64,000 nucleotides of DNA. Origin: Microcella alkaliphila. Lineage in GTDB: Bacteria > Actinomycetota > Actinomycetes > Actinomycetales > Microbacteriaceae. The stretch spans positions 1-64,000 of the forward strand of contig NZ_SGXT01000016.1 in NCBI RefSeq assembly GCF_004216855.1, in the 5' to 3' direction. A model generated the notes under the pieces. That model did not search any database. It saw only the letters and a list, made by a program, of their open reading frames with translations, and was not told the origin of the DNA. Shown piece after piece: positions 60,804 through 64,000 of this stretch (position 1 is its first letter; each line of letters opens with the position of its first letter). A program made the position numbers and the translations under genes.

Positions 60804-63127
60804 CCGCGTTCCTTCCGTCGCCGTTGCCTGCCGCCTCGGTCAGAATAGCGGCGCAGCGAACGCGTGGATACGGCGGCGCGCAGGCGCTCCCGACGGGTGG
60901 CCGAGTCGCGGAAGGTCCGGCGCACCGCATCGACGGCGCTCCACACTCTGGCTGCCTCGTCCGGGTTGGGTTCGTCGGGGGCGTAGACCGCGCGATCGGC
61001 GACTCGTGCGAGCACGAGCACGGAGGGCGCCCCGATGGCCGCGGCGCGCTCACGCCGCGTCCCCGTCGGGGGCACGGCGATGCCGCGATCGGTCGCGTCG
61101 TCGACCACCTGCATCCACCCGGCCAGGATGCGCGTGGCGGGGTCGCGCGCGTGACGGCGCCGGCGACGGCGACGCGCCTTCATCGCCAGAATCGCGAGGA
61201 CCGGTGTGAGACCGAGCAGGATCAGCCCGAGGACCGCGCCGCCGATCTGCAGGGCGAGAAGGAGCAGAGGGTCGAGCCCCGTGGCATCATCGCGCTCATC
61301 GAGGTCAACGTCGGGCGGCGCCTGTTCGTCGGGCGGGGGCGCGTCTTCGAGGGGAGGTTGCACGGCGGGCTGTGGCCGTGTGATCGGCGTCGTCTCGTCA
61401 GAATCGGGCGGCGGCACCTCGCGGCGCGGCGGCACCACGTCGACGGCCACCCAACCGCGTTCGACCGTCGACACCTCGATCCACGCGGTCAGGTCTCGCT
61501 CGCGGAACGCCGCGGGGTCCACCGGCGGTTCACCGCGGTCATCGCGCACACCTTCGATGAAGCCGAGTACGACGCGCGAGGGGAATCCGATCTCCCGAGC
61601 GGCCAGCGCGGCGAGGGCTGCATACTGTTCCGCGTCTCCGACCATCGGGGTCGCCGTGACCAGCTCGTCAAGGCGATCGATGGAGTGCCCCGGCCTGCTC
61701 GGCGCCTCGTCGTCGTCGGTTCCGTGTGACAAGAAACCGTCCGTTTGCAGCCGCTCAACGACGGCCGCGAGCCTCGCTCCCTCCCCCTCGATCGCCTGGA
61801 TGGTGGGGCTCAGCCAGTCACGCAGCTCGTCGGGCACGCTCACGATCGCGGGAACCGCGGCGGCGCCCGGCGACACGGTCGACAGGTCCACCTCCTCGAC
61901 AGGCGCCGGGATGACGTCGAGCCGATAGCGCAAACCCGCGGGAGCGCCGCCCACGAGGACTGCGCTGTCGGTCACCGCGTTGTAGACCACGCGGTCGCGC
62001 ACCGCCGGCGCATCCTCACCACGGATCGTCACGTCGACGAGCTGGCCAGTGGACGGCAGCCACGGCCCGAACGCCCTACCGAGGGAGAGCTCGACGGCGG
62101 CGACACTGGCCCCCTCCGGAACGTCTCGCCGGGCGGGCACCCGCACGAATCGGCCGGAGGCGCTGTCGACGCTGTCGCTGCCCACCGCGAAGACGACCCC
62201 GTCGTAACTGTCCAGGACGGCGACGCGCACCCGCTCCCCGTCGGGCAGCCCCTCAGCGGTAAGCGCGATGCCGTCGGCTCGCTCCGGCTGAAACGACGCG
62301 CGATACGCGGCCAGCGGGCTGGGAGTCGCGAAAGGGTCGAACGGTTGATCGACGACGGTGCGGATGACTGTCCGCTCATCCGGCGGCGGGATGAGAGCAA
62401 TAAGGCCTGCGCCCGCTCCTCCCGCGACCAGCACCACCATCACGGCCGAGGCGAACTGGCGTACCGCGCCCCCGCGCCCCCGGTCGACGCTGCCAATGAG
62501 CGCGTCGGTGCGGCGGTGCCGACGCCACACCGCGAGCCAGAGCAGGAGGACCAGCAGTAAGGCCAGGGTGGTGCTGATCGGCCACACGACGCTTTCCGGC
62601 CCGAAGGCGAGAACGAGGGGATAGCCGATGGCGGGAATGGCCACGGCCGTTGCCGGACGGCGGGCGCGCAACGCCACGGCGACGGTCGCCGCACTCCCGA
62701 CGAGCAGGCTGACGAGCGCTGGCACGAGGAGCGACTGATAGGTGCCGACGGGAAGGTCGATGGTGACGAGTCTCGTCCAGCCGAGCGCGACGGCAGAGAT
62801 CAACTCCAGCAGTCCCTCGGGCTCGGGGAGGACGCCGTAAAGCGCCCGGGAGGGAACCGCGAGCGGAACACCCACCACGACCAGTGCGGCCGTGACCGCG
62901 AGCATCAGCCCCCAGGCCGGCCAGCGGAGCGCCGTCGCGACCACCGCGAGCGCGCAGCCGAGCGGGATGGCGACGGCGGCCACCACCACGAAGCCGAGGT
63001 CGCGGTACACGGGCCACCAGGCGAACGCGATCGCGGCCCACGCCGCCATCGTGAACAGCAGGACACTCGCAAGGATGGCGGGCCGCGGGAGCACAGACGC
63101 TGTCGAGCGGCTCGGCGAAGGACTCAC
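60800..63127 (-). CDS. TgpA-like transglutaminase-fold membrane protein lacking catalytic Cys and His
   Basis: A 775-residue membrane protein: about six N-terminal helices (20-235), an extracytoplasmic part with a transglutaminase-like fold (about 430-570), a Pro/Asp-rich stretch, one more helix near 625 and a basic cytoplasmic tail. In active enzymes the triad is Cys (GDCEQ), His (HAW) and Asp. Here the positions read GDAEQYA (A499), LTAWIEV (T547) and AVDVVPP (D563), so two of three are gone while spacing and fold are kept. It is therefore a probable pseudoenzyme, perhaps a scaffold. GTG overlaps the DUF58 stop; its own stop overlaps the FHA start. Confidence 0.82.
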   Translation of the reverse strand: MSPSPSRSTASVLPRPAILASVLLFTMAAWAAIAFAWWPVYRDLGFVVVAAVAIPLGCALAVVATALRWPAWGLMLAVTAALVVVGVPLAVPSRALYGVLPEPEGLLELISAVALGWTRLVTIDLPVGTYQSLLVPALVSLLVGSAATVAVALRARRPATAVAIPAIGYPLVLAFGPESVVWPISTTLALLLVLLLWLAVWRRHRRTDALIGSVDRGRGGAVRQFASAVMVVLVAGGAGAGLIALIPPPDERTVIRTVVDQPFDPFATPSPLAAYRASFQPERADGIALTAEGLPDGERVRVAVLDSYDGVVFAVGSDSVDSASGRFVRVPARRDVPEGASVAAVELSLGRAFGPWLPSTGQLVDVTIRGEDAPAVRDRVVYNAVTDSAVLVGGAPAGLRYRLDVIPAPVEEVDLSTVSPGAAAVPAIVSVPDELRDWLSPTIQAIEGEGARLAAVVERLQTDGFLSHGTDDDEAPSRPGHSIDRLDELVTATPMVGDAEQYAALAALAAREIGFPSRVVLGFIEGVRDDRGEPPVDPAAFRERDLTAWIEVSTVERGWVAVDVVPPRREVPPPDSDETTPITRPQPAVQPPLEDAPPPDEQAPPDVDLDERDDATGLDPLLLLALQIGGAVLGLILLGLTPVLAILAMKARRRRRRRHARDPATRILAGWMQVVDDATDRGIAVPPTGTRRERAAAIGAPSVLVLARVADRAVYAPDEPNPDEAARVWSAVDAVRRTFRDSATRRERLRAAVSTRSLRRYSDRGGRQRRRKERG

Positions 63128-64000
63128 TCGGTCTCCCCTCCCCGGATGGCGCGTCGAAGATCGGTGAGCGACCCCACCGTCAGAACGGTCAAGGAACCGA
63201 GACTGCGCCGGCCCGGCACTGTGTCGGGGTCACACTGCACCGCAATGACCTCGACGGAGGCAGGAAACGCTGCGGCGGCCGTGCGCAGGCGACGCGGTGC
63301 GACCGTGGAGCCGACCACGAGGAACGCGACCGATACGCCCGGCACCGCATCGCAGGCGAGACGCGCGACGTCGACGACGCCGAGAGCCGCGGGCCCGTGT
63401 TCGACGACGGCGAGCTCATCCAGCAGGCGGTTGGGGGTGAGCGTCGGCAGCGGCCGCACGGCGACGACGGCCCGCTTCGCGAATTCGGGAGTGATCTCGC
63501 TGACGAGAACGTCGACATCGCGGGCGTCGCGAATGGCGCGCGCGCCCAGGCTCGCCGCCGCACTCACGCCGAGCTCGAACTCAGCATCGGAACCGAAGTC
63601 GACACTCGCAATGCTCAGTGCGAGCAGCATCCGACTGCGACGGGTTTCCTCGAACTGCCGCACCATGAAGGTGCCGGTTTTCGCCGACGACTTCCAGTGG
63701 ATGTGGCGGCGATCGTCTCCGGGAACGTATTCGCGCAGCGCATGAAACGCCAGATCGCTCACGGTCAGGTCTCGGGTCGGCTGGCCCTCGAGATCGCGCA
63801 CGAGACCACTCGACGTCGACGGCACGTCGATGGTGCGCGGGTGGATGATGAACTCGGCCGCATCGGCCCAGTGGTACTCGCGACGCACGAGCCCCACGGG
63901 ATCAGCCCGAACGGTCTTCACCGGCCCCACCGTCAGGCGGCCACGACGATCGGTCGGGAGGGCGACGGACAGCTCGACCCGATCGCCCGGGCCAATGCCG
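63124..64000 (-). CDS. DUF58 domain protein (partial, runs off the window)
   Basis: The C-terminal 292 residues of a DUF58 protein; the start lies beyond 64000. The frame remains open to the edge (GDRVELSVALPTDRRG before GPVKTVRADP). DUF58 hallmarks: VPGDDRRHIHWKSSAKTG and VRQFEETRRSRMLLAL, followed by a von Willebrand A-like fold. DUF58 genes usually pair with a MoxR AAA ATPase and a transglutaminase-like gene; a moxR is expected just outside the window. It is coupled to the next gene by a GTGA overlap. Confidence 0.85.
   Translation of the reverse strand, partial: GIGPGDRVELSVALPTDRRGRLTVGPVKTVRADPVGLVRREYHWADAAEFIIHPRTIDVPSTSSGLVRDLEGQPTRDLTVSDLAFHALREYVPGDDRRHIHWKSSAKTGTFMVRQFEETRRSRMLLALSIASVDFGSDAEFELGVSAAASLGARAIRDARDVDVLVSEITPEFAKRAVVAVRPLPTLTPNRLLDELAVVEHGPAALGVVDVARLACDAVPGVSVAFLVVGSTVAPRRLRTAAAAFPASVEVIAVQCDPDTVPGRRSLGSLTVLTVGSLTDLRRAIRGGETE

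Overview
The window is 64 kb of high-GC DNA, densely packed and read on both strands, with no rRNA, tRNA, CRISPR array, prophage or intact insertion sequence that I could find. Codon use, the DUF222-HNH endonuclease, the DUF2207 and uridine-kinase remnants, LAXTG-type sorting, and the order dxr-rseP-ispG-proS-nusA-infB-rbfA point to an actinobacterium, most likely Microbacteriaceae. Genus is not resolvable from the sequence alone. Many genes look leaderless: a TANNNT -10 box lies 6-8 nt before an ATG or GTG with no usable Shine-Dalgarno.

Layout. 1-8.6 kb: HNH endonuclease, PfkB sugar kinase, a DarT-like ADP-ribosyltransferase divergent from a DUF429 RNase H-fold protein, a DUF4190 membrane protein, a tandem pair of small paralogues, an orphan protein and a DnaJ-NERD fusion. 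8.6-17 kb: S9 oligopeptidase, a glycine-rich LAATG surface protein, aldo/keto reductase, NUDIX hydrolase, Pr6Pr membrane protein, aminodeoxychorismate lyase and a maltokinase-like kinase. 17-29 kb: a perfect 42-bp palindrome, an AbiEi-like remnant, SNF2 helicase, homocysteine methyltransferase, an amino-acid ABC operon, a broken DUF2207 gene, M20 peptidase, glycerophosphodiesterase, CAP protein, an internally shortened SDR/DUF2867 gene and a wrecked uridine kinase. 29-31.8 kb: mutY and an ArsR-type regulator divergent from an MFS exporter over a clear operator.

32-50 kb: the translation/isoprenoid block. rbfA, infB, ylxR and nusA, then proS, ispG, the S2P protease and dxr, all on the minus strand, with later-looking insertions between them (phoX; the SCOT subunits with a divergent thiolase for acetoacetate use; a Ser/Thr kinase with a coiled-coil lipoprotein). 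A two-domain FKBP lipoprotein, an OsmC protein and an asparaginase follow. 51.9-56.1 kb: a complete polyamine-type ABC operon (two permeases, ATPase, Tat lipoprotein), divergent from alanine dehydrogenase.

57.5-64 kb: a translationally coupled minus-strand cluster of DUF58, transglutaminase-fold membrane protein, zinc-ribbon/FHA protein and FtsK/SpoIIIE (EccC-like) ATPase, which runs off the right edge. The transglutaminase-fold protein has lost its catalytic Cys and His. This cluster and the DarT-like/DUF429 neighbourhood are the most likely places for under-described biology. The run of remnants between 17 and 29 kb suggests ongoing gene decay there.
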